A stretch of DNA of 11,670 nt, taken from assembly GCA_003488965.1 (NCBI GenBank), contig DNJW01000083.1, forward strand, positions 22,870 to 34,539. The letters are read 5' to 3'. The stretch is from Lachnospiraceae bacterium (GTDB taxonomy: Bacteria > Bacillota > Clostridia > Lachnospirales > Lachnospiraceae). Positions 1-6,523 of the stretch are shown piece by piece (the stretch's first letter is position 1; each line of letters starts with the position of its first letter). Position numbers and translations under genes: made by a program. Below the pieces are notes generated by a model. It was given only the letters and a program-made list of their open reading frames with translations, searched no databases and was not told the DNA's origin.

Positions 1-1047
1 ACGCCTGTCAATGACGACCATACGCCGGATTTGACGCCGGTAGAAGGAGCCAGCCGTCTGTTGGGACAGAATCTGGTAAAAGGCTCTGTGGTGGTTTTTG
101 AGTCTACCGTATATCCCGGCGTAACGGAGGATATCTGTGTGCCTATTCTGGAAGCGGAATCGGGACTGAAATGCGGGGTGGATTTTAAAATCGGTTATTC
201 GCCGGAAAGGATTAATCCGGGGGATAAAGTGCACAGGCTGGAGACGATTACGAAGATTGTATCCGGTATGGATGAAGAGACTTTGGACACTGTGGCAAAG
301 GTGTATGAGCTTGTGGTGGAGGCAGGGGTTTACCGTGCGGAATCCATTAAAGTGGCGGAAGCGGCGAAGGTAATTGAAAACAGTCAGAGAGATATCAATA
401 TTGCATTTATGAATGAACTGTCCATTATTTTCCATAAAATGGGAATTGATACGAAAGCAGTACTGGATGCGGCGGGAACAAAGTGGAATTTCTTAAAATT
501 TTCCCCGGGTCTGGTGGGCGGACACTGTATCGGCGTAGACCCTTATTATCTGACATATAAAGCGGAGGAACTGGGCTACCATTCCCAGATTATACTTTCG
601 GGAAGACGGATTAATGACGACATGGGCAGATATGTGGCGGAAAGCCTTGTAAAGAACCTGATTAAGAGCGACATTCCGGTAAAAGGGGCGAAAGTGGCTA
701 TCCTGGGCTTTACTTTTAAGGAGAACTGTCCGGATACAAGAAATACAAAAGTAATTGATATTTATAAGGAACTGGGAGAATACGGGATAAAGCCGGCAGT
801 GGTAGACCCGGCGGCGGATGCGGATGAAGCAAAAAGACTTTATGGAATTACTTTCTGCGATGTAAAAGAGATAAAGGATATGGACGCAGTAGTAGTGGCA
901 GTGGCGCATTCCCGTTTTTTGGAGCTGTCCAAAGAGGATATTGCAGCATTTTTCAATCCTCAGCATAAGGTAAAGGTGCTGATGGATATTAAGGGTTTGT
1001 TCGATAAGAAGGACTTTCAGGAAGATTATTTGTATTGGAGATTATAA
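1..1047 (+). CDS. UDP-N-acetylhexosamine 6-dehydrogenase (WbpA/WbpO/TviB family), 5' partial
   Basis: The NAD-dependent enzyme oxidises C6 of a UDP-HexNAc (UDP-GlcNAc or UDP-GalNAc) in two steps to the uronic acid. The frame is open from base 1, beginning TPVNDDHTPDL, which is the family's 'TP' segment after the Rossmann NAD domain, so roughly the first 80 residues lie upstream. The TTG at 31 is internal and is not a start. Visible marks are the STVYPGVTE segment, the YSPERINPGD segment, the central helix QRDINIAFMNE, and the catalytic motif GGHCIGVDPYY with Cys codon 526-528. The C-terminal NAD/UDP-binding domain follows (AILGFTFKENCPDTRN). These features favour the WbpO/TviB branch over UDP-glucose dehydrogenase. 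Its stop overlaps the next gene's ATG by one base, and its natural partner, the 4-epimerase, lies two genes downstream. The exact sugar (GlcNAc or GalNAc) cannot be read from the sequence. Confidence 0.93.
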   Translation, partial: TPVNDDHTPDLTPVEGASRLLGQNLVKGSVVVFESTVYPGVTEDICVPILEAESGLKCGVDFKIGYSPERINPGDKVHRLETITKIVSGMDEETLDTVAKVYELVVEAGVYRAESIKVAEAAKVIENSQRDINIAFMNELSIIFHKMGIDTKAVLDAAGTKWNFLKFSPGLVGGHCIGVDPYYLTYKAEELGYHSQIILSGRRINDDMGRYVAESLVKNLIKSDIPVKGAKVAILGFTFKENCPDTRNTKVIDIYKELGEYGIKPAVVDPAADADEAKRLYGITFCDVKEIKDMDAVVVAVAHSRFLELSKEDIAAFFNPQHKVKVLMDIKGLFDKKDFQEDYLYWRL

Positions 1048-2447
1048 TGACGAAAAAGGCAAGGTCGGGCGCGCTTCTCCTGCTGCTTTTGGCGGTATTT
1101 CTCGGAATGTTCGCCATTTTCGGTCCGGGGATATACAATGATTCGGATCAGTATTTAAAAATGCATATTCATCGGGAACCCTTATATCCGTTATTTTTAG
1201 CTGCTCTCAGGGGAATTTTTCAGGAGGGGTGGCTGATTGCCATGGGGATTATCCAGAATGTGTTTGCGGCAGTGAGCATATGGCTGTTTGCGGAGTATAT
1301 AAGCGAAAGGTTTGAACTGAGCTTATGGCAGGAAATCATGGTGATAGTGATTCACCTGATGCCCCATATGGTAACTAAGTACATTTCTTCCCTGCATCTT
1401 TTTATTACGAATTCGGTAATGAGCGAAGCCCTTTGCCTGCCGCTGTTTACCTTGTTTCTTCTGGAATGTTTTAAGATGTTTACCCAAAAGAAAGAAAAGG
1501 AGTTCTGGAAAGCGGCGGCGGCAGGACTTGTTTTTGCTTTTGTCATATCCCTTGCCAGAACACAGATGATAGTGACAATTCTTATATGGCTGGCAGTATT
1601 TGCTGCCAGAATCCTGTTATGGCCCAGGGAACGCTGGAGGCGCAGGACATGGCAGAAAGTCAGGGACGGAAAATGGAAGGCGGTTCGTCTGCTGACAGCC
1701 ACAGCTGTAGTTGCCGGTATATTTGCGGTACGGCTGTTGGCGGTGAAAAGCTATAATTTGGTATTTAACGGGCATTTTATCAATAATACTTATGGAACTG
1801 TCAATACGCTGACCAATATTCTTTACGCATCGGACAGAGAGGACGGCGTAAGGATTAGGGACGGGCAAGCCAGAGAGTTCTTTTATTATATGTATGATTT
1901 GACGGAGGAAAGGCAGGCAAATTACAAATATGCGGGCAGTTCCTTTACGGAAAAGGCGGAGCATATCGAAGCATGGCATGACACCATCAAATACGAGATG
2001 ATAGAGGACGTATTTTATCAGACCTATGATAAGACAGTGACCAGCGACTATATTATCCAGAACCTGATGGCGGATGAAACGGCGGGAAAAATTATCCGTG
2101 GGATTTTGCCGGCCTGTTTCTGGCGGTGGGCAGGAAACTATCTGCTGATTGCCGGCTATGGCCTAATCCGCAGCATTGCTGTAGTCCATCCGGTAATCAA
2201 TTGGATAGCGGTTCTTATCTATCTGTCCGCACTGGCGCTTACTGTGTTTGTTTACCGGAAAGAACCGGAGAGTCCGGCGGTTCCTGTTATGCTGATTTCC
2301 ATACTGGCGATATTGGCCAATGTGGGAGCCGTATCGGTGACCATTATGTGTCTGTCAAGATATATGATTTATGGATTTGCACCGTTCTATACGGGATATT
2401 TTCTGCTGCTGGCGGAGGGGAGGAGAAAGGTATGGGTACGAAGATAA
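1047..2447 (+). CDS. Multi-pass membrane protein, probable GT-C-type polyprenyl-phosphate glycosyltransferase
   Basis: This 466-residue protein has about nine or ten hydrophobic segments (about 9-25, 62-82, 95-115, 122-143, 157-192, 212-233, 355-378, 382-403, 411-434, 440-456). A large hydrophilic loop at about 236-355 is probably extracytoplasmic. The first loop carries an acidic motif, NDSDQY (31-36), followed by REPLYPLF, and a later helix starts with SEAL (126-129). This acidic first loop and multi-helix layout resemble GT-C enzymes (PMT/ArnT type), which transfer a sugar from a polyprenyl phosphate on the outer face. A Wzy-like role cannot be excluded. The ATG at 1047 was chosen because GGAG at 1037-1040 sits six bases upstream; the in-frame TTG at 1035 lies within that site. 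The start overlaps the dehydrogenase stop. It shares an RY-containing C-terminal segment (LSRYMIYGFAP) with the larger membrane protein at 7645. The exact family is not recognised. Confidence 0.8.
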   Translation: MTKKARSGALLLLLLAVFLGMFAIFGPGIYNDSDQYLKMHIHREPLYPLFLAALRGIFQEGWLIAMGIIQNVFAAVSIWLFAEYISERFELSLWQEIMVIVIHLMPHMVTKYISSLHLFITNSVMSEALCLPLFTLFLLECFKMFTQKKEKEFWKAAAAGLVFAFVISLARTQMIVTILIWLAVFAARILLWPRERWRRRTWQKVRDGKWKAVRLLTATAVVAGIFAVRLLAVKSYNLVFNGHFINNTYGTVNTLTNILYASDREDGVRIRDGQAREFFYYMYDLTEERQANYKYAGSSFTEKAEHIEAWHDTIKYEMIEDVFYQTYDKTVTSDYIIQNLMADETAGKIIRGILPACFWRWAGNYLLIAGYGLIRSIAVVHPVINWIAVLIYLSALALTVFVYRKEPESPAVPVMLISILAILANVGAVSVTIMCLSRYMIYGFAPFYTGYFLLLAEGRRKVWVRR

Positions 2448-2498
2448 AGGGTGTGACAGCTTAGAATTTTGCAATTGACTAATATATCTTTAAGGAAA

Positions 2499-2522
2499 GG
2501 AGATTTGCGTTTATGCGCAAAG
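2499..2522 (+). promoter_or_regulatory. Hairpin element between strong Shine-Dalgarno and epimerase start
   Basis: A strong ribosome site, AAGGAAAGGAG (2492-2502), is followed at once by a stem-loop. TTTGCG (2504-2509) pairs with CGCAAA (2516-2521), with a possible extra T-G wobble (2510/2515). An ATG of a nine-codon mini-ORF (MRKEKQHGI, stop 2540-2542) starts at 2513 within the loop, in a frame different from the epimerase. The real epimerase ATG at 2532 has no good site of its own. Either the hairpin folds to bring the Shine-Dalgarno near 2532, or ribosomes start on the mini-ORF and reinitiate. The element is closely similar to the one at 4483-4505. The pairing is seen; the regulatory role is inferred. 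Confidence 0.45.
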
Positions 2523-2531
2523 AAAAACAAC

Positions 2532-3506
2532 ATGGGATATAAAGAACTGAAATTTGATGAAAACAGCGTATTCTTAGTAACCGGCGGCGCCGGATTTATA
2601 GGCTCCAATCTTTGCGAAGCCCTTCTGTCCATGGGTTATACGGTCAGATGCCTGGATAATCTTTCCACCGGCAAGTATGAAAATATAGAACCTTTTACCA
2701 AGCTGGACAGGTTCACGTTTATCAAAGGAGATATCCGTGAACTGGATACTTGTATGGATGCCGTGAAGGGAGCGGATTATGTGCTGAGCCAGGCGGCATG
2801 GGGAAGTGTGCCCAGAAGCATAGAAATGCCGCTTTTATATGAAGAAATCAATATCAGGGGGACACTGAATATGATGGAGGCAAGCCGCCAGAATGGGGTG
2901 AAAAAGTTTGTATATGCTTCCAGTTCTTCTGTTTACGGGGACAATCCCCAGCTTCCCAAAAAGGAAGGAGTGGAAGGAAAAGTGCTGTCCCCTTATGCCC
3001 TGACGAAAAAGGTGGACGAGGAATACGGCAGACTGTATAAGGAGTTATACGGCTTGGACACTTATGGGCTGCGCTATTTTAATGTATTTGGCAGAAGGCA
3101 GGACCCGGACGGGGCATATGCCGCCGTGATTCCTAAGTTTATCAGGATGCTGATGAACGGAGAGGCGCCTACGATTAACGGCGACGGAAAGCAGTCCCGT
3201 GATTTTACGTATATTGATAATGTGATTGAGGCGAATTTAAAAGCATGTCTTGCCCCCGGCGAAGCAGCAGGAAATGCGTTCAATATCGGAGCAGGCGGCA
3301 GGGAATACCTGATTGACGTTTATTACGACCTTTGCAAGGCTCTGGGAAAAGAAATGGAGCCGGTTTTCGGACCGCCCCGGTTGGGAGATATCAGGGATTC
3401 CAACGCGGATATATCAAAAGCAAGGAAACTGTTGGGATATGACCCGGAATATGATTTTGCAGAGGGAATCCGTCTGGCAATTGACTGGTATAAGGAGAAT
3501 TTATGA
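2532..3506 (+). CDS. UDP-N-acetylglucosamine 4-epimerase, WbpP/TviC family (extended SDR)
   Basis: This NAD-dependent epimerase inverts C4 of a UDP-hexose derivative, here probably UDP-GlcNAc to UDP-GalNAc or the matching uronic acids. The 324-residue protein is normal length for the family. It shows the Rossmann motif TGGAGFIG (17-24), DNLSTG (42-47), the GSVPRSI segment (91-97) typical of WbpP-like enzymes, the catalytic serine region ASSSSVYG (129-136), YALTK with Tyr155/Lys159, and RYFNVFGRRQ (181-190). The ATG at 2532 was chosen because MGYKELKF is a usual N-terminus just before the Rossmann strand. The in-frame upstream frame (TTG at 2505, ATT-rich before it) would add unconserved residues, and that TTG is only two bases from the Shine-Dalgarno. 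It overlaps the formyltransferase gene by four bases. Together with the dehydrogenase it can supply UDP-GalNAcA. Confidence 0.93.
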   Translation: MGYKELKFDENSVFLVTGGAGFIGSNLCEALLSMGYTVRCLDNLSTGKYENIEPFTKLDRFTFIKGDIRELDTCMDAVKGADYVLSQAAWGSVPRSIEMPLLYEEINIRGTLNMMEASRQNGVKKFVYASSSSVYGDNPQLPKKEGVEGKVLSPYALTKKVDEEYGRLYKELYGLDTYGLRYFNVFGRRQDPDGAYAAVIPKFIRMLMNGEAPTINGDGKQSRDFTYIDNVIEANLKACLAPGEAAGNAFNIGAGGREYLIDVYYDLCKALGKEMEPVFGPPRLGDIRDSNADISKARKLLGYDPEYDFAEGIRLAIDWYKENL

Positions 3507-4435
3507 AATATAAAGTGGTAGTATTCGGGGTAAAAGATACCTCCGAAAATATTGTAGAATTTATTCATCAGAAAATATGTCCGGTAGATTTGGTGATTAC
3601 CATAAGCAAAGAGGTGCTGAATAAAAATCAGGTTTCCGGCTTTAAGGGTCTGTCGGTACTGACGGATAAATATGGGATTCCGGTTTTTGAAGCGGACAGC
3701 TACTTTCTGACCGATGACAAGACAAGAGTTTTTATGGAAAAAAATGAATTTGAGATTGCCGTTTCCATGGGCTGGCAAAGGCTGATTCCCAAATATGTAT
3801 TGGATAAATTTGAATATGGCGTATATGGGTTTCATGGAAATTGCGGATATCTTCCTTTCGGCAGGGGCAGATCGCCTCTTAACTGGTCGATTATTCAGGG
3901 GGATACCAGATTCAATCTGAATCTGTTCCGCTATGACGAAAAGGCGGACAGTCCGAATGTCTTTGCCACAGAGATGTTTGCCATTACATGTCATGACGAT
4001 ATAAGGACCGCCCAGTATAAAAATATGATTTGTTCCAAAAATCTTATCCGCAGGCTGCTGAAGGCTTATGAAACGGGAAATATTGTGATACGGACGGAGT
4101 CTAAGGATTTTGATTCCTGGTATACCAAGAGAACAGCGGCGGACGGCAAGATTGATTTCCATGCACGGACAAGGGATATTTATAATTTAATCCGGGGTGT
4201 GGCGGCACCTTTTCCCGGAGCGTTTGCCATGTGTATAAAAGGGGCTTCGCAAGAGAAAGTAACTATATGGGAGGCGCATCCCTTCGACGAGATAATAGAT
4301 TTTTCGGCTTATGCGCCGGGGGAGGTAGTGGATGTGTTTGACGGGAAGCCGGTAGTGCGCACCGTGGATGGTTCGCTGCTGATTGACAGATATGAATGCA
4401 GCTGTCAGATAGAAACGGGAGACATTCTGGAATAG
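3503..4435 (+). CDS. Formyltransferase family protein, ArnA-N-terminal-like; probable amino-sugar N-formyltransferase
   Basis: The 310-residue protein has a formyltransferase N-terminal domain (about 1-205) and a smaller C-terminal domain. It probably moves a formyl group from N10-formyl-tetrahydrofolate to the amine of a sugar. RGRSPLNW (121-128) is nearly the ArnA sequence RGRAPLNW, the downstream EKADS (146-150) supplies the conserved Asp149, and RTAADGKIDFH with IRGVAAPFPGAF (210-241) matches the hinge region of Fmt/ArnA. It is not the housekeeping methionyl-tRNA formyltransferase: it is embedded in a sugar operon and diverges at the active site. There, the usual N-x-H-G-S-L-L-P reads G-F-H111-G-N113-C-G-Y-L-P, with Gly at the catalytic Asn position and two extra residues before LP. 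AAGGAG (3492-3497) lies five bases before the ATG, which overlaps the epimerase stop. The substrate is unknown; a deacetylated aminouronic acid is a reasonable guess. Confidence 0.85.
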   Translation: MKYKVVVFGVKDTSENIVEFIHQKICPVDLVITISKEVLNKNQVSGFKGLSVLTDKYGIPVFEADSYFLTDDKTRVFMEKNEFEIAVSMGWQRLIPKYVLDKFEYGVYGFHGNCGYLPFGRGRSPLNWSIIQGDTRFNLNLFRYDEKADSPNVFATEMFAITCHDDIRTAQYKNMICSKNLIRRLLKAYETGNIVIRTESKDFDSWYTKRTAADGKIDFHARTRDIYNLIRGVAAPFPGAFAMCIKGASQEKVTIWEAHPFDEIIDFSAYAPGEVVDVFDGKPVVRTVDGSLLIDRYECSCQIETGDILE

Positions 4436-4455
4436 ACGGATACAGGAATGGTGAA

Positions 4456-4482
4456 AGATTGAAAATTAGAAATTTTCAATCT
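4456..4482 (+). repeat. Perfect 12-bp inverted repeat (stem-loop) before deacetylase
   Basis: AGATTGAAAATT (4456-4467) and AATTTTCAATCT (4471-4482) are exact reverse complements around a three-base AGA loop. The stem starts 20 bases after the formyltransferase stop. It is AT-rich and not followed by a T-run, so it is not a convincing intrinsic terminator. It could protect or process the mRNA, or be part of a dispersed repeat that also includes the next hairpin. Confidence 0.6.
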
Positions 4483-4525
4483 GGAGATTTGTGCTACGCA
4501 CAAAGTCTCCGGACTTTGAAAGGAG
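4483..4525 (+). promoter_or_regulatory. Overlapping alternative hairpins next to the deacetylase Shine-Dalgarno
   Basis: Fold one: GGAGA (4483-4487) pairs with TCTCC (4506-4510) and TTTGTGC (4488-4494) pairs with GCACAAA (4498-4504), with one bulged G at 4505. Fold two: CAAAGTC (4501-4507) pairs perfectly with GACTTTG (4512-4518) around a TCCG loop. The folds share 4501-4507, so they cannot both form. The deacetylase Shine-Dalgarno AAAGGAG (4519-4525) follows directly. CTCC at 4507-4510 could also pair with GGAG in that site. The layout suits a translational switch or a mobile palindromic repeat. The pairings are seen; the function is inferred. Confidence 0.5.
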
Positions 4526-4538
4526 CATAATTATAACG

Positions 4539-5294
4539 ATGAAAATAGCAGTCCGGATGGACGATATTACGCCGGAAATGGATTGGAAAAAATTTAATGA
4601 TTTTAAGGCTCTTCTGGATGAATATGGAATCAGGCCGCTGATAGGGGTAGTACCGGATAATCAGGATCCGCTGTTGAACAGAGGAAATGAAAATTATGAG
4701 CAAGAAAGCCGTCTTGTGCCGGCGGATTTCTGGGAATATGTGAGAAGACTGCAAAAGCAGGGATGGATCATTGCCATGCATGGATACCGGCATGTATATA
4801 CACAGAAAAAGGGGGGATTGTTCCCCCTGAATCATTTTTCGGAATTTGCCGGCCTGCCTTATTCCGTGCAGCTTGCCATGCTGGAAAAAGGGAAAAATAT
4901 TTTAAAATCCCACGGGATAGAAACAGATATTTTTATGGCACCGGCTCACTCTTATGACAAAAATACATTGAAAGCCCTGAAACAGACGGGATTTTCTAAG
5001 ATAACGGACGGATTTGGAACCGGTCCATATATCTGGAACGGAATGAGTTTTTATCCCATTTCCTTCCGGCTGGAAAACAGCCTGAAAAGAAAGAGCGGGA
5101 TGACTGCCATGGTGGTTCATGCCAATACAATGAGCGAAAAAGATATGGACAGATACCGCAGGATTTTCAAGGAAAAGGACATGATTTCCTACGGGGAATA
5201 TTTAAATGCAAAAGCAGTCAAAAGAGGAGCCATAGGGCGTGGCATGGAATATATGCTGGCATGGATAAAGTATATGCTGGTGAAGCTTTTGTAG
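4539..5294 (+). CDS. DUF2334-family polysaccharide deacetylase
   Basis: This 251-residue protein belongs to the metal-dependent carbohydrate esterase/deacetylase fold. It probably removes N-acetyl (or N-formyl) groups from an amino sugar in the cluster product. Motifs are RMDDI (6-10, metal Asp pair D8/D9), GVVPDNQDP (36-44), the zinc-type HGYRH (81-85), SEFAGLPY (101-108), MAPAHSYD (133-140) and VVHANTM (192-198), all in family order. There is no N-terminal signal peptide, so it likely acts in the cytoplasm. The last 20 residues form an amphipathic, hydrophobic helix that may touch the membrane. The ATG at 4539 is set by AAAGGAG at 4519-4525 (spacing 13, rather long) and by the usual N-terminus MKIAVRMDD. 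The frame extends upstream to 4491, but only through the hairpin region. It lies directly after the formyltransferase gene, suggesting linked acyl exchange on the same sugar. Confidence 0.88.
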   Translation: MKIAVRMDDITPEMDWKKFNDFKALLDEYGIRPLIGVVPDNQDPLLNRGNENYEQESRLVPADFWEYVRRLQKQGWIIAMHGYRHVYTQKKGGLFPLNHFSEFAGLPYSVQLAMLEKGKNILKSHGIETDIFMAPAHSYDKNTLKALKQTGFSKITDGFGTGPYIWNGMSFYPISFRLENSLKRKSGMTAMVVHANTMSEKDMDRYRRIFKEKDMISYGEYLNAKAVKRGAIGRGMEYMLAWIKYMLVKLL

Positions 5295-5329
5295 TGACTA
5301 ATAAAAAAGAAGTGAAAAGGAGAATTCCA

Positions 5330-6502
5330 GTGGGAAAACCAGTGCGTGTATTGCATGTGCTCGGCGGGCTTGGCCTGGGCGGGGCGGAAAGCCGTATTAT
5401 GGATTTGTACCGTTGTATGGACAGGGAAAAGGTGCAGTTTGATTTTCTCGTGCATCAGGACGGCGCCGGGCAAGGCCGGGAGCAGGAGCAGATGGTCCGC
5501 TGTCCCGAATTTTATGATGAAGAGGTGAAGTCCTTGGGCGGAAACATTTACCTTCTGCCTAAGTTTAAGGTATATAATTATTTTGCATATAAAAAAGCGG
5601 CCAGACGCTTTTTTAAAGAGCATTCCCGTTTCTGTGCGGTGCAGGGACATATGACAAGCACTGCGGCCATTTATCTGCCGGAGGCGGGAAAAGCGGGAAT
5701 CAGAATTCTGGCGGCTCATGCCAGAAGTGCAGGGGTGGATAAAGGAATTAAAGGAACCCTGACAAGAATATTGAGGATTCCTTTGCTGAGACGGGCGGAT
5801 TATTGTTTTGCCTGTTCGGAGGAAGCGGGCGAGTCCGTATTCGGGAAAAAATGGAAGAATTCGGCAAAAGCGAAGATAATTCCTAATGCGGTGGATGCGC
5901 AGAAATTTGTATATCAGGAAGACGTAAGGATAAAAACAAGAGAGGAACTGGGGATTTCCGATTGCTATGTGCTGGGGCATGTGGGCAGGTTTCATTATGC
6001 GAAAAACCATGAATTTTTATTGGAGATTTTCGCGGCTTTCCGGGACAGGATGAACCGGGAAGGAAAAAGAACGGTGCTTATGCTGTTAGGAGAGGGCGCG
6101 GGCATGGAAGCGTCAAAGCAGCAGGCACAGCGGCTGGATATCGATAAGGATATACTGTTTATGGGGAATCAAAAGGAGGTCTGGAAATATTATCAGGCTA
6201 TGGACTATTTTGTGTTTCCTTCCAGATTTGAAGGGCTGCCGGGTACCGTAGTGGAGGCACAGGCCGCCGGGCTTAGATGTATGATATCCGACCGGATTAC
6301 ACGGGAAGCGGGATTCAGCAGTCTGGTGCATTATGAGGATATTGCTCTTCCGGCCAGGGATTGGGCGGAATATATTATGAGAAACATGTTTTATGAGAGG
6401 AAAAACATGTGCCAGACGGTGAAGGATGCCGGTTTCGATGTGGGAGAACAGGCAAAAAGGATGGAGCGGTTCTATATGACAGGGGAATGGGAAAGCATCT
6501 GA
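5330..6502 (+). CDS. Glycosyltransferase family 4 (EpsF/CapM-like)
   Basis: This is a cytoplasmic retaining GT-B glycosyltransferase of about 390 residues that adds one sugar to the growing lipid-linked repeat unit. The N-terminal domain begins RVLHVLGGLGLGGAE (6-20), the acceptor-side glycine loop. The nucleotide-sugar domain has GHVGRFHYAKNHEFL (216-230), LLGEGAGM (252-259), and the EX7E motif from E301 to E309 in FEGLPGTVVEA. The GTG at 5330 is preferred over the in-frame ATG at 5261: AAAAGGAG (5315-5322) is seven bases before it, and 5261 would overlap the deacetylase by 34 bases and add a lysine-rich tail. A glutamine- and glycine-rich insert, GAGQGREQEQ (46-55), sits in the N-terminal domain. 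It lies 35 bases after the deacetylase gene. Donor and acceptor sugars are unknown. Confidence 0.92.
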   Translation: MGKPVRVLHVLGGLGLGGAESRIMDLYRCMDREKVQFDFLVHQDGAGQGREQEQMVRCPEFYDEEVKSLGGNIYLLPKFKVYNYFAYKKAARRFFKEHSRFCAVQGHMTSTAAIYLPEAGKAGIRILAAHARSAGVDKGIKGTLTRILRIPLLRRADYCFACSEEAGESVFGKKWKNSAKAKIIPNAVDAQKFVYQEDVRIKTREELGISDCYVLGHVGRFHYAKNHEFLLEIFAAFRDRMNREGKRTVLMLLGEGAGMEASKQQAQRLDIDKDILFMGNQKEVWKYYQAMDYFVFPSRFEGLPGTVVEAQAAGLRCMISDRITREAGFSSLVHYEDIALPARDWAEYIMRNMFYERKNMCQTVKDAGFDVGEQAKRMERFYMTGEWESI

Positions 6503-6523
6503 GAAGTTTGCGGGGGGATATTT

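Noticed and set aside
31..33. TTG at 31 as the start of the dehydrogenase
   Set aside because: The frame stays open to base 1 with conserved family residues upstream, so the gene is cut by the window edge.
3323..4162. Long antisense open frame (279 codons) over the epimerase end and formyltransferase
   Set aside because: It lies opposite well-supported genes, has no recognisable domain or ribosome site, and its composition (Phe, Ile, Arg, His rich) is that of a reverse-strand shadow.
3503..4435. Housekeeping methionyl-tRNA formyltransferase
   Set aside because: The gene sits in a sugar operon with no peptide deformylase or other translation gene near it, resembles ArnA at RGRSPLNW, and differs at the active-site loop.
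4456..4482. Intrinsic terminator after the formyltransferase gene
   Set aside because: The stem is perfect but AT-rich and is followed by GGAGATTTG, not a T-run; transcription likely continues into the deacetylase.
5189..6010. Antisense open frame (273 codons) across the deacetylase end and first GT4
   Set aside because: Same reasoning: no family motif, and both sense-strand genes have clear catalytic motifs.
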